Positions 1-8,009 of a stretch of DNA of 20,399 bases are shown in pieces. Location: NCBI GenBank assembly GCA_021817655.1, contig JAKAGE010000008.1, positions 1 to 20,399 on the forward strand, read 5' to 3'. Origin of the DNA: a bacterium. GTDB taxonomy: Bacteria; Patescibacteriota; Minisyncoccia; UBA6257; 2-01-FULL-56-20. The position numbers and the translations under genes were made by a program. The notes beneath the pieces are model-generated. The model was given only the letters and a program-made list of their open reading frames with translations. It was not told where the DNA came from and searched no databases. The first letter of the stretch is position 1; every line of letters starts with the position of its first letter.

Positions 1-1065
1 AAGGATCGACGGCACGAGCACCCGCCACAGCACCATGAAATTCATGAGCTGCTCGTTATGGAACATATCGATCGCCCCCTGCCCCGAAAGATTGATCTCC
101 GTATCCCGGAGGTTCGTATCCGCGCCCCGCAGGCTGCAGCCGATCGCAACGAGCCACTCGCTCGAGATCGGCTGCCCCATTTCGAGCGAAAGCCGGATCA
201 CCGGAAGCGATGATGCCCCGGCGATCGCCGCGGAAGCCTCCTTCTCGAACAGCGCCGCGGAAAGCACCACGGCGGCAAGCGGCTCCGACGGCCAGTGCTG
301 CCCCGCGAAGTTCACCACCTGCCGCAGATTCGCCGCGAGCATGCCCGTGAACCGTTCCATCGGGATCTGTCCTTTCTCGTCGCCCAGCTCCCCCCATTCT
401 GTCGGATATTCAAAATAGAGCCGCCCCTTCCGGACGACAAGGAAATCGATGCCCGAATTGTCGATATCGAGGACCAGATAGGATTTCCCAAGATCGGCGC
501 CGGCGCCTTTTTCCCTGAAGATCCGCGCGAGCGCGAGCGCGCGTGATTCGATGCCGACCGTGATGAATCCCGCTCCATAGAGCGCCTGGGTCATTTCATC
601 CACCAGCGCCTTCTCGATGAATGCCGCGGCAACCTCCGTATGGAGGCCGGTCTCATCCTTCCCGATCGGCTCCCAGCCGGAGTATGCGGCCGACGCATCG
701 AGCGGCGAAAGCATCTTGAGATTGAGTTCCACCGCGTCCGCAAGGCCCTTTCCTTCCATTGCGGGAAGCGTGAAGACCTGGGTGTACATCTTTACGGACG
801 AAAGCGCCACGATGACGTTCATCTTCTTCCGCTTGCTATGGGAGAACGGCACTTTCTTTTTAAGCTCGGCGAGCGCCGCGGTGAACGCCGCAGCGTCCTT
901 GATCCTCCCCTTTTCCATCACCCCGGGCGCGATGCGCACCGCAGCGAGCTCCCACAGTTTTCCGTTGAAATAGACGAGACGAAGGACCTGGTCGCTCACC
1001 TCGAGCCCTCCCGCAACGGACTTCACGCGGAGGAATGAAAGTATCTTACTGAGGAATTTCTTCAT
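1..1065 (-). CDS. pilM: Type IV pilus assembly protein PilM-like (3' end beyond the window, possible PilM-PilN fusion)
   Basis: An uninterrupted reading frame of 355 codons runs from ATG at 1065 to the left edge with no stop, so the protein is incomplete. PilM is the cytoplasmic actin-like ATPase-fold protein that binds the PilN N-terminus and links the PilB/PilC motor to the inner-membrane alignment complex. Visible support: an N-terminal beta-hairpin pattern (residues 20-45, GLEVSDQVLRLVYFNGKLWE), a PilM-like region with APGVMEKGRI (46-55), and a phosphate-2-like strand YLVLDIDNSGIDFLVV (196-211). The usual first motif GIDIGS is degenerate (GLEVSD). Near the edge the sequence EINLSGQG (323-330) followed by a hydrophobic stretch MNFMVLWRVLVPSIL resembles the INLLP-plus-membrane-helix start of PilN, so this may be a GspL-like fusion. 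A -10 box TACAAT lies 8 nt upstream, 19 nt after the PilX-like gene. The family call is good; the fusion is inference. Confidence 0.78.
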   Translation of the reverse strand, partial: MKKFLSKILSFLRVKSVAGGLEVSDQVLRLVYFNGKLWELAAVRIAPGVMEKGRIKDAAAFTAALAELKKKVPFSHSKRKKMNVIVALSSVKMYTQVFTLPAMEGKGLADAVELNLKMLSPLDASAAYSGWEPIGKDETGLHTEVAAAFIEKALVDEMTQALYGAGFITVGIESRALALARIFREKGAGADLGKSYLVLDIDNSGIDFLVVRKGRLYFEYPTEWGELGDEKGQIPMERFTGMLAANLRQVVNFAGQHWPSEPLAAVVLSAALFEKEASAAIAGASSLPVIRLSLEMGQPISSEWLVAIGCSLRGADTNLRDTEINLSGQGAIDMFHNEQLMNFMVLWRVLVPSIL

Positions 1066-1073
1066 CAATCATA

Positions 1074-1079
1074 ATTGTA
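1074..1079 (-). promoter_or_regulatory. Probable -10 box for pilM
   Basis: TACAAT ends 8 nt before the pilM ATG, inside the 19-nt gap after the PilX-like gene. There is no TG extension and no Shine-Dalgarno sequence. The position fits a near-leaderless transcript starting at or next to the ATG. Confidence 0.4.
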
Positions 1080-1084
1080 ACGCA

Positions 1085-1501
1085 CTACTGGGCCTGCTGC
1101 CACGAAATGACGCTCCATTGCGACGTGGAAGCGTTGTTCTCCAGCACCACCTGTATCTTCCGCGTGCGGTTCGCCACGGTGGCGGCGGAAAGCACGGTGA
1201 CCTCCCCTGCCGAAGGGCTGTTCTGTGTCACGGTCACCGTTGCGGTCGAACTTCCCACGGCGAGCGTGTACGGATCGGGCGACGGCACCCATGGGATCGG
1301 ATTACGCCCAAGCTGCAGCATCGCATCCTGGACGCCCGATTGCGCGGCGTTCTGCGCCTCGACCGATGCCGAAAGCCCGTACCCGGTATCGACGAACGAC
1401 GCGGCAAGGAACGCAACAAGGATCCCGACGATCGCGATGATCGCCCCGATGAGGAATACGAGCGAAAGGAATGCTTGTCCGTTCCGAGGGCGAAGATCCA
1501 T
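1085..1501 (-). CDS. PilX-like minor pilin / pilus assembly protein
   Basis: The protein has 138 aa from the ATG at 1501. A 141-aa version from ATG 1510 is possible, but that ATG overlaps the TATAAT box, so 1501 is preferred. The N-terminus is short and basic (MDLRPRNGQ), then a hydrophobic helix of about 25 residues (AFLSLVFLIGAIIAIVGILV), then a SVEAQNAAQSGVQDAMLQL segment typical of PilX/ComGG-type N-terminal helices, where the resident helix continues into an alpha-helical spine. The rest is a small Ser/Thr/Val-rich beta domain. Such proteins are minor pseudopilins that prime pilus assembly at the inner membrane or sit at the tip. The Gly-Gln junction could be a prepilin-peptidase site, but there is no Glu at +5. 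It lies between the giant secreted protein and pilM, which supports a pilus role. Confidence 0.68.
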   Translation of the reverse strand: MDLRPRNGQAFLSLVFLIGAIIAIVGILVAFLAASFVDTGYGLSASVEAQNAAQSGVQDAMLQLGRNPIPWVPSPDPYTLAVGSSTATVTVTQNSPSAGEVTVLSAATVANRTRKIQVVLENNASTSQWSVISWQQAQ

Positions 1502-1508
1502 CGCTCTC

Positions 1509-1517
1509 ATTATACCA
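1509..1517 (-). promoter_or_regulatory. Extended -10 promoter element of the PilX-like gene
   Basis: TGGTATAAT reads on the minus strand, and its end lies exactly 7 nt before the ATG at 1501. It overlaps the alternative ATG at 1510 and abuts the stop codon of the upstream gene at 1518. This arrangement predicts a leaderless mRNA and is the reason for choosing 1501 as the start. Confidence 0.55.
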
Positions 1518-4500
1518 TCACGGACTCCAGTTGACGTCCACGCCCGTCACGGTCGGCGTGTACTTACCGGACGAATCGGAGAAGAGGATGACGCGGTAGC
1601 GGAAGTAGCGGTATCCGTTGAACATGGCATACCCCGCTCCCCCCGCGCTGCTGACGAGCGGAATGATGGTTCCCGGCAGGCTCCCGTATCCGAAGTATGT
1701 CGACCCGTTGCCGCTCGGCCCTTCGAACGTCCACGGACCGCTCGGCGAATTGCTCACGGCAAACTGGAATCCGACGTTCGTATAATTCAACGCGGACCCG
1801 TACCATGTCAGGGAATTGAGCTGGGCGCCGTTCACGGACTTCGTGTCGAAAACGACGGAGTCCAGGGTTCCGCTCGGCGCATACCCGACGGCATTCATTC
1901 CCGGCGGATCGAAGATCGCCACCGCGGCCGCATAGCTCGTGGAGGTCGCCGCCGTCCACGTGGCGGCAAGCGACGCCGGAGCGCCGAGCGATTGGAATTC
2001 GGTCGAAAGTCCCTGCTGGGAGCCGAGCGTGATCGCGTTCGCGAGCGACGTCCACCCCGATCCGCTCGTCAGGGCATCGTTCCCCGCCGATACGGTGGTG
2101 ATCCCAAAAAAGAGCTCGTCCGCCGTAGAATGCCCCGTTGCAACGTTCGAGGTGAGCGATACGGCGCTGCCGCTGTTGTCATAGTTCGTGCTTTCGCTGT
2201 CCAATGTGCTGCTCGCGAGCGCGGCATCGGTGAACTCGTAGGCGGCGCCGGAGAGATATCCGCTCCCCGATCCGTGCATAGTGACGGCAAACGGCGTAGT
2301 GCTCGTCGCTCCCGCCGCATAATAAATATCGACCGTCCCCCCGTTGAAGCCCTGGGTTGTCGCGAGATAATAGGTGTTGCTTGCGCTGTCCGTAGGGGCG
2401 CTGATAGTTTCCCCGCTGCTTCCTGAGACCGCAACGACGATCAGATCCTCCGGCCGGGGCCAATAGGTGAACGGCAGCGCCGTTCCCGCCCCGGTCTCCA
2501 CCGGCGTGCTTTGGATGTAGCCGATGCGCCCTTGTCCCGTAGGCACGGACCATATCGCCGTATCGTTCGCGAGCGTTCCGTTCCAGACGGGAATGGAAAG
2601 CGGGGACGAACCGCCCTGGCTCGAAACGATCGCCGAGCGGACAACGAACTCCCCGCTCCCCGACCATACGGGCTGGACGCTCGACGCCGTCGAAGTGACC
2701 GTGACGAACTGGGGGTACGGCGACGTACAGTTCGGACCGCTCCCGTCGAGGAAGATGACGCCGTTGTTCGTCACGTTGCCGCCGAGCGTGATGGTCGAAA
2801 TATGCCCCGGATAATCGGCGAGCCACCCTCCGCTGCTTACCGTAAGCGCGCCGCCGCAGGTGAAGTTGTTCCCTCCGATATCGAACGTCCCCGTATTGAT
2901 GGCGCACGTTCCCGTAGCAACGGAGAAGTTCGTGTCAAGCGTTGCCGCAACCATACCGGATTTATCGATCGCCAGATTACCGATGAAACTTCCGGCATTC
3001 TCGACGATGGAAGACGATGGGGTTCCCGAGAAATCCATGGTGAAGGTCGATCCGCCGAACGAGTTCGCCGAATTTTGAAGATAATCCCCCCGCACGAACA
3101 GCGTATAGGTGGAAGTGGAAAAACTGGTGTACCCGCTCAAGAACGAGAGATTGCCAATATCGAGCGTCGATGTCGCATTCGGCAGGAACGTCAGCGTCTG
3201 CCCTTGCTTATCGATAGTAAGACCGCTATACGTAATGCTCCCCGGAATAAAAGCACTTTGGCTATTATTGCTCGAAAAAGAAAGATTGATCTGGCCCCCG
3301 CCGAAGGTGGCCGTGCCGCTTGCAACCTCGAAATCGCTGTACACCGTCATCGCGGTACCGCCGAAGGTGAAGGAGGACGTTGCCGCCTCGTTCACGATGC
3401 CGCTCCCGACCCAGGAGGTGCCGCTCACGGTCGTCGTGGCATAGTTGTAGATGTCTGATCCCCAAGTGTAATTGCCATTATTGGTTTGATCCGCCGAGGA
3501 AAGATTCCCGCTCACCGAGATGGTGCCGTAATTATTAATGAAAAAAACTCCTTGCGAGTTGGTATCAAAAGTAAGATTGCCATTAATTGCAATCGTCCCG
3601 TAATTTCGTGTGAAAGTAGGATAAGCCCAATAATTGGAACCATTTGAATTGAACGCCACCGTTCCGCTCGCCATGATCGTGCCGTAATTGATAAGCATAG
3701 GTGCATCATTTGACCCCCCAAATACTGCTGTTGCATTATTTCCAAGCGGAACAGTGCAGCCGGCAAGGACAACAACAGAGCCATCTCCGTTACCGATATC
3801 TTTGTTTATGGTGGAGCTGGGAATCTGGGTGCCGGTACATCCGAGGGTGCTGTCGGATCCTCCGACAACCGTAAGGCTTGCGATCGCCGAGCTCCCGCCG
3901 AAGGTCGCCGTTCCGCTCGCCACCTCAAAGTCGGCGTATACCGTCATCGCGGTACCGCCGAAGGAGAAGGAGGACGTTGCCGCCTCGTTCACGATGCCGC
4001 TCCCGGTCCAGGAGGTGCCGCTCACGGTCGTCGTGGCATAGTTGTAGATGTCTGATCCCCAAGCGTAATTGCCATTATTCTTTTGATCCGCGGAAGAGAG
4101 ATTCCCGCTCACCGAGATGGTGCCGTAATTGCTGATATAGAATGTTCCCTTTCCGTTCGTATCGGAGGTGAGACCACCGCTGATGGTGATGGTGCCGTAA
4201 TTACTCATCCGGTCGGGGAACTGCCAATAGTTTGCGCCACTCGTATTGAAGGACACCGTGCCGCTTCCAGTGATCGTGCCATAGTTCGTAAGGATGGGAT
4301 TTCCGTCGTACGATCCCCCAAAGACCGCGGTCGGATTGTTGCCGAGCGGAACGGTACAGCCGGCAAGGATGGTGACGTCGGCACCATCCGACATCGAAGC
4401 ATCTTTCGTAATGGTCGAACTGGGGATCTGGGTGCCGGTACATCCGAGGGTGCTATAAAACCCTCCAGCAACCGTAAGGCTTGCGATCGCCGAACTCCCC

Positions 4501-5558
4501 CCGAAGGTCGCCGTTCCGCTCGCCACTTCAAAATCGTTGTATACCGTCATGGCCGTGCCGCCAAAGGAGAAGGAAGAGGTGGCACTCTCGTTCACGATGC
4601 CGCTCCCGACCCAGGAGGTGCCGCCCACGGTCATGGAGCCGTAGTTGTAAAAGTCGGAAGAATTGTATCCCCAGTTGTATGCATCAGGCGATGAAATATT
4701 CCCGCTCACCGAGATGGTGCCGTAATTGTTGGTGTAAATGTTTCCGTTTGAATTCGTGTCAAAGGTAAGATTTCCCGTGATCGAGATGGTGCCATAGTTA
4801 CTGATCCAATCAGAAATCCGAAAATAATTGTAGCCAGCGTCGTTAAAAGCGACGTTTCCGCTCCCGGTGATCGTGCCATAGTTCGTAAGGATGGGATTTC
4901 CGTCATTCGATCCCCCGAATCCCGCGGTCGGATTGTTGCCGAGCGGAACGGTACAGCCGCCCTGGATCGTAACGTCTGCAGCGGCGGTGTTGTTCTTGTT
5001 GAACGCCACCTGCGAAAAGCTCGGAGATGAGGAACAGTTGATCGTGGAATATGTCCCTCCGATAAAACTCACTATGCCCCCGTGAGCATTGAATGTTCCG
5101 GCCGATAAGGTGAGATTGCCCGCCACCGCGAGCGTTCCTGCCGTGCTCGTAAAGGTTCCGCCGGATTGCATAAAGCTCCCATTCACCGTGATGGTATCTG
5201 ATGCGTTCGCGCTCCCGATGAACGTGCCGCCGCTTTGCCCGTATCCGGAACTGCCGATCGTAACGCTATACCCCGTATCCTGGGTGATAGTGCCGGCATA
5301 CGTCGAGGTGACCACGATCCCCAGTACGTTCACATTGGTGTCGATGGCGGCGGCGTTCGACGACGACGCGCTGAAAATGGCGACGTCCGTCGAGGTAGGC
5401 ACCGTGGCAGTGCTCCAGTTCGCCGCGTTATCCCAAAGGCTGTTCCCTCCCCCTCCGGTCCATGTGATGTTCGCCGCATGCGCCTGAAAGATACCGACCA
5501 TCCCGAAGGCAAAGAAGAAGATAAAAAGAAAAAGAATTTTTTTGGGGGGGCTTCCCAT
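1518..5558 (-). CDS. Large secreted repeat protein with beta-solenoid-like repeats, candidate pilus-associated adhesin
   Basis: The protein has 1346 aa. An N-terminal Sec signal peptide is clear: Lys-rich start, Phe/Leu-rich core (LFLFIFFFAFGMVGIF) and an AHA|AN cleavage site near residue 29. The start of the mature protein (ITWTGGGGNSLWDNAANW) resembles autotransporter/PATR-like passenger repeats. Residues about 200-780 hold three tandem units of about 200 aa, each with GCTVPLGNN, NYGTI and GTSWxGSGIVNE(A/S)ATSSF motifs, suggesting a beta-solenoid. Residues about 1036-1216 (DLIVVAVSG to AAAVAIF) form a separate beta-sandwich-like domain, and residues 1222-1346 (SVVFDTKS, RYFRYRVILF, TPTVTGVDV) form a C-terminal domain of a kind I associate with carbohydrate-binding folds. 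No enzyme motif or wall anchor is seen. Its place between two pseudopilin genes suggests export with, or display on, the pilus, in the manner of PilY1; that is inference. The signal peptide codons contain a C7-A7 tract. Confidence 0.72.
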   Translation of the reverse strand: MGSPPKKILFLFIFFFAFGMVGIFQAHAANITWTGGGGNSLWDNAANWSTATVPTSTDVAIFSASSSNAAAIDTNVNVLGIVVTSTYAGTITQDTGYSVTIGSSGYGQSGGTFIGSANASDTITVNGSFMQSGGTFTSTAGTLAVAGNLTLSAGTFNAHGGIVSFIGGTYSTINCSSSPSFSQVAFNKNNTAAADVTIQGGCTVPLGNNPTAGFGGSNDGNPILTNYGTITGSGNVAFNDAGYNYFRISDWISNYGTISITGNLTFDTNSNGNIYTNNYGTISVSGNISSPDAYNWGYNSSDFYNYGSMTVGGTSWVGSGIVNESATSSFSFGGTAMTVYNDFEVASGTATFGGSSAIASLTVAGGFYSTLGCTGTQIPSSTITKDASMSDGADVTILAGCTVPLGNNPTAVFGGSYDGNPILTNYGTITGSGTVSFNTSGANYWQFPDRMSNYGTITISGGLTSDTNGKGTFYISNYGTISVSGNLSSADQKNNGNYAWGSDIYNYATTTVSGTSWTGSGIVNEAATSSFSFGGTAMTVYADFEVASGTATFGGSSAIASLTVVGGSDSTLGCTGTQIPSSTINKDIGNGDGSVVVLAGCTVPLGNNATAVFGGSNDAPMLINYGTIMASGTVAFNSNGSNYWAYPTFTRNYGTIAINGNLTFDTNSQGVFFINNYGTISVSGNLSSADQTNNGNYTWGSDIYNYATTTVSGTSWVGSGIVNEAATSSFTFGGTAMTVYSDFEVASGTATFGGGQINLSFSSNNSQSAFIPGSITYSGLTIDKQGQTLTFLPNATSTLDIGNLSFLSGYTSFSTSTYTLFVRGDYLQNSANSFGGSTFTMDFSGTPSSSIVENAGSFIGNLAIDKSGMVAATLDTNFSVATGTCAINTGTFDIGGNNFTCGGALTVSSGGWLADYPGHISTITLGGNVTNNGVIFLDGSGPNCTSPYPQFVTVTSTASSVQPVWSGSGEFVVRSAIVSSQGGSSPLSIPVWNGTLANDTAIWSVPTGQGRIGYIQSTPVETGAGTALPFTYWPRPEDLIVVAVSGSSGETISAPTDSASNTYYLATTQGFNGGTVDIYYAAGATSTTPFAVTMHGSGSGYLSGAAYEFTDAALASSTLDSESTNYDNSGSAVSLTSNVATGHSTADELFFGITTVSAGNDALTSGSGWTSLANAITLGSQQGLSTEFQSLGAPASLAATWTAATSTSYAAAVAIFDPPGMNAVGYAPSGTLDSVVFDTKSVNGAQLNSLTWYGSALNYTNVGFQFAVSNSPSGPWTFEGPSGNGSTYFGYGSLPGTIIPLVSSAGGAGYAMFNGYRYFRYRVILFSDSSGKYTPTVTGVDVNWSP
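3297..4960 (-). repeat. Three tandem in-frame repeats of about 600 bp in the adhesin gene
   Basis: The marker motif encoding GCTVPLGNN recurs with its codons near 4941, 4344 and 3744, giving periods of 597 and 600 bp (199 and 200 codons). The segments at 3297-3530 and 3897-4130 are nearly identical DNA over long stretches, including the codons for the GTSW and GSGIVNEAATSSF motifs. The unit interiors differ more, and the interior near 3541-3740 is visibly richer in A and T. Confidence 0.85.
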
Positions 5559-5564
5559 GGGTTA

Positions 5565-5573
5565 AGTATATCA
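5565..5573 (-). promoter_or_regulatory. Extended -10 promoter element of the large secreted protein gene
   Basis: TGATATACT reads on the minus strand and ends 6 nt before the ATG at 5558. Its TGA is at the same time the stop codon of the upstream pseudopilin-LamG gene. No Shine-Dalgarno sequence is present in the 12-nt gap. Confidence 0.5.
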
Positions 5574-7958
5574 GTTTACCGTTCCTCCGGAGTAAAGCGT
5601 ATTGACCTCGGAAGCCGAAATAGTTCTCGGATAAACACGAACGTCATCGATAGATCCTTCAAACCATGCGCCGCTGCCCAGATTCGTTGAGTCAACCGCT
5701 CCAAAATTAAAATATTCTCCATAACCGCTCCCAGCAGGATTCGAGCGACTGCACGTTTCCGAGGCTCCAGCCACCCCATTCAAATAACTCCTTAGAGTGG
5801 TCCCGTCGTAAGTGAGCACTGCATAATTCCAACTGTTAAAAGTTCCTACTCCGGCAACCAATGCCGAACAGTTCCAAACCCTCATGTCGATATTTCCTCC
5901 GGAAAGAGCTTCTATCCAGCTGTCGTGCCAGCCAGTATTGACCGCCGTCTGACCCGTTTCAGAAAGAATAACCCCGGGAACGGCAGGATTGAACCACAGC
6001 GCTATAGAAAAAGGAGCCGTGCTTGAATTTATCGCAATTAGGTTTGGCGACTGAAGATAATCATTACTTCCGTTGAAATATCCAGCATACGCCCCCACCT
6101 TTCCCACGGTATAATATGTGCCGCTCGGACTGGATTGAGTTCCATTACAAGCGCCATTCAGTCCGTTTCCGCTCGAATCATATGCCACTGTTCCACTTCC
6201 TTCATCGAGCGGCCAATAGGACAATATGCTCGATGCTTGCTGCGTGACGCAGGCGCCGCCGGGCGCCGGACCCTGGCTCAGCTGGAGCGAACCGCTCGCA
6301 TTCACCGTGATGCTGTTCACGGAACCATATGTGCTGCTCACGAACGATACGGGGCTCGAAGTGGATACGGAACCCCCGATCCACGTACCCTGGTCCAGGA
6401 CATTGTTGCCGCTGCGGAAGATGAATGCCGAATATGTCAGCGGGGATTGCGTGGATGACGCCATGCCCACAACGACCGTTGCAAGCTTCGTCGAAGGATC
6501 GTAATAATTCCCCGTGGCGGTCGTTGTCGTATTCCCGTTCGCATCGCGGTAGATGTCGGTCAGATAGAAATAGCGGTAATAGGATGTGCAGCTGAACTGG
6601 GATGAAGACGATGATGCGCTGCCGCCCTGGGTCGCGTTCCCGATCGTGTAGAATGCGGCCGGATTGCTCTGATTGTTGTATTCGGTCAGGATCCAACCGC
6701 TGGAACGGGCAACGGTGGAAACACGGGATTCATCGAGCAGCCCGGTGAGATATTCGCCGGACGCTCCCGTCCATCCGAAATTAAGGATATGGGTCGAATT
6801 CGCGAGGAGCGCAGTGCCACCCAGCGATCCGCTCCCGATCTGATTTCCGTCTTCATAGATTGCGTAACTGCTTGTCCCAACGACATAGGTAATCTGATAC
6901 CATATATTCAGTGTTTCGGTAAATGCCGCATCGGCGCTTGTAGTAAGCCAGCTCGAACCGGTGCCGATATCGCCATGGACCCCGGATCCGGTAAGCTTTG
7001 CGTCGAAACTCGTATCGCTCGGCGTTCGGGATCCGTAAAGGCCCTGCGTACTTCCGCTCGATTCCGGATATACCCATTCATCAATGGTGAACGGCGCAGA
7101 GACCGCGAGCGATGACGGGGCGCTTATGCTGGCGGAACCGCCGAACGATGCCCCCCCGTCTATCTCCCCTGCCGTTGCCGTCGCCCCGTTGACCGTGGCG
7201 TTATATCCGTTCGCCGTTGAATCATTCGCAGAAAGGGTCACGCCATTGGGATAGTGATAGACTGCCGCATAGCCGTTGCTCCACACCCTCCCCGCGTTCG
7301 CCTGGCTTGTAGTGATGTTCGGATTCCCGTACCACATATAGATCGACGTACTCGCTCCGCCCGAGAGCGACGGCACCTGAACCCAGTAATTGATCGCTCC
7401 GGTCGACGAACTGTAGCTTTCCTGTTCGAATGGGAGCACATTGCTCCCTGCGGCATCGGATGTAAAAACAATATCGTCGCCATTGGCATTTTGTACTTCT
7501 CCGCCATGGGCGGTCGTTGCAAGATATGGATAGGTGCCGGAAATGAGCGTGGGGAAATCAACAAGCGTGCTCGAAACCTCTGCGGCATTCATCGTAACCT
7601 CTCGGCTCCAGGAATATCCTGCTGATCCTTGCATGGCACCCGAACAGCTCGACAGCGATTCTCCCGCGGTGCTCGTGCCGATCGCGATGAAAGGCGACGA
7701 GGCGGTGTTCAGATAATAGCGGTTCGCCGTGCCGGTCGCGAGCGAAAGCACCGCACCCCAGTCGCTCGCAGACCATGCCTGCACGTTGCCCAACAACTGC
7801 TGTCCGAATTGGGCTTCCTGCTGCACGGTACCAGCCTGCTTGTTCACTTGAAGCGAAGGCGCGATGATCGTCGCCGCGCCGACCACGAAGATCGTTCCGA
7901 CGGCGATGCCGACGAGAAGCTCCATCAATGACTGTCCGGTGCGGGAATGGAAGTCCAT
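5571..7958 (-). CDS. Pseudopilin fused to DUF2341 and two LamG/concanavalin-like domains
   Basis: The protein has 795 aa and starts with a type III prepilin signal: MDFHSRTG|QSLMELLVGIAVG, with Glu at +5 and a hydrophobic helix to about residue 33. This is PilW/PulJ-like. Residues about 105-240 match DUF2341 (SREVTMN, DFPTLISG, DDIVFTSDAAG, YWVQVPSL, TSIYMWYGNP, VWSNGYAAVYHYPNG). Residues about 245-445 form a first LamG-like beta-sandwich (ASFGGSASI, FTIDEWVYPE, GLLDESRVSTVARSSGWI). A pseudopilin-like middle follows, then a second LamG domain at about 575-790 (SYWPLDEGSGTVAYDSSGNG, FSIALWFNP, WFEGSIDDVRVYPRTIS). LamG and DUF2341 commonly occur in surface and ligand-binding proteins. A pilin stalk carrying two such domains suggests an adhesive minor or tip pilin. 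An AGGAG sequence lies 2 nt from the ATG but inside a -10/N7 arrangement. The second LamG is coded by AT-richer DNA. Confidence 0.83.
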   Translation of the reverse strand: MDFHSRTGQSLMELLVGIAVGTIFVVGAATIIAPSLQVNKQAGTVQQEAQFGQQLLGNVQAWSASDWGAVLSLATGTANRYYLNTASSPFIAIGTSTAGESLSSCSGAMQGSAGYSWSREVTMNAAEVSSTLVDFPTLISGTYPYLATTAHGGEVQNANGDDIVFTSDAAGSNVLPFEQESYSSSTGAINYWVQVPSLSGGASTSIYMWYGNPNITTSQANAGRVWSNGYAAVYHYPNGVTLSANDSTANGYNATVNGATATAGEIDGGASFGGSASISAPSSLAVSAPFTIDEWVYPESSGSTQGLYGSRTPSDTSFDAKLTGSGVHGDIGTGSSWLTTSADAAFTETLNIWYQITYVVGTSSYAIYEDGNQIGSGSLGGTALLANSTHILNFGWTGASGEYLTGLLDESRVSTVARSSGWILTEYNNQSNPAAFYTIGNATQGGSASSSSSQFSCTSYYRYFYLTDIYRDANGNTTTTATGNYYDPSTKLATVVVGMASSTQSPLTYSAFIFRSGNNVLDQGTWIGGSVSTSSPVSFVSSTYGSVNSITVNASGSLQLSQGPAPGGACVTQQASSILSYWPLDEGSGTVAYDSSGNGLNGACNGTQSSPSGTYYTVGKVGAYAGYFNGSNDYLQSPNLIAINSSTAPFSIALWFNPAVPGVILSETGQTAVNTGWHDSWIEALSGGNIDMRVWNCSALVAGVGTFNSWNYAVLTYDGTTLRSYLNGVAGASETCSRSNPAGSGYGEYFNFGAVDSTNLGSGAWFEGSIDDVRVYPRTISASEVNTLYSGGTVN

Positions 7959-7965
7959 TACTCCT

Positions 7966-7974
7966 ATTGTAGCA
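7966..7974 (-). promoter_or_regulatory. Extended -10 promoter element of the pseudopilin-LamG gene
   Basis: TGCTACAAT on the minus strand ends 7 nt before the ATG at 7958; the 7-nt spacer is AGGAGTA. It is therefore ambiguous whether AGGAG acts as a ribosome-binding site from an upstream transcript or is simply the start of a short leader. Confidence 0.55.
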
Positions 7975-7977
7975 AAC

Positions 7978-8004
7978 GACTGCCGGATTCGTCGGACTGC
8001 CGGA
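7978..8004 (-). repeat. Pair of 10-bp direct repeats upstream of the -10 box
   Basis: On the minus strand TCCGGCAGTC occurs twice (8004-7995 and 7987-7978), 17 bp start to start. The pair covers the -20 to -45 zone of the promoter at 7966-7974. The position fits an activator or repressor site; the function is inference. Confidence 0.45.
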
Positions 8005-8009
8005 GCACA

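Noticed and set aside
1107..2426. Long plus-strand open frame opposite the PilX-like and large secreted protein genes
   Set aside because: Arg-rich, low-complexity translation without domains; it is the antisense shadow of GC-rich coding DNA that has clear protein signatures on the minus strand.
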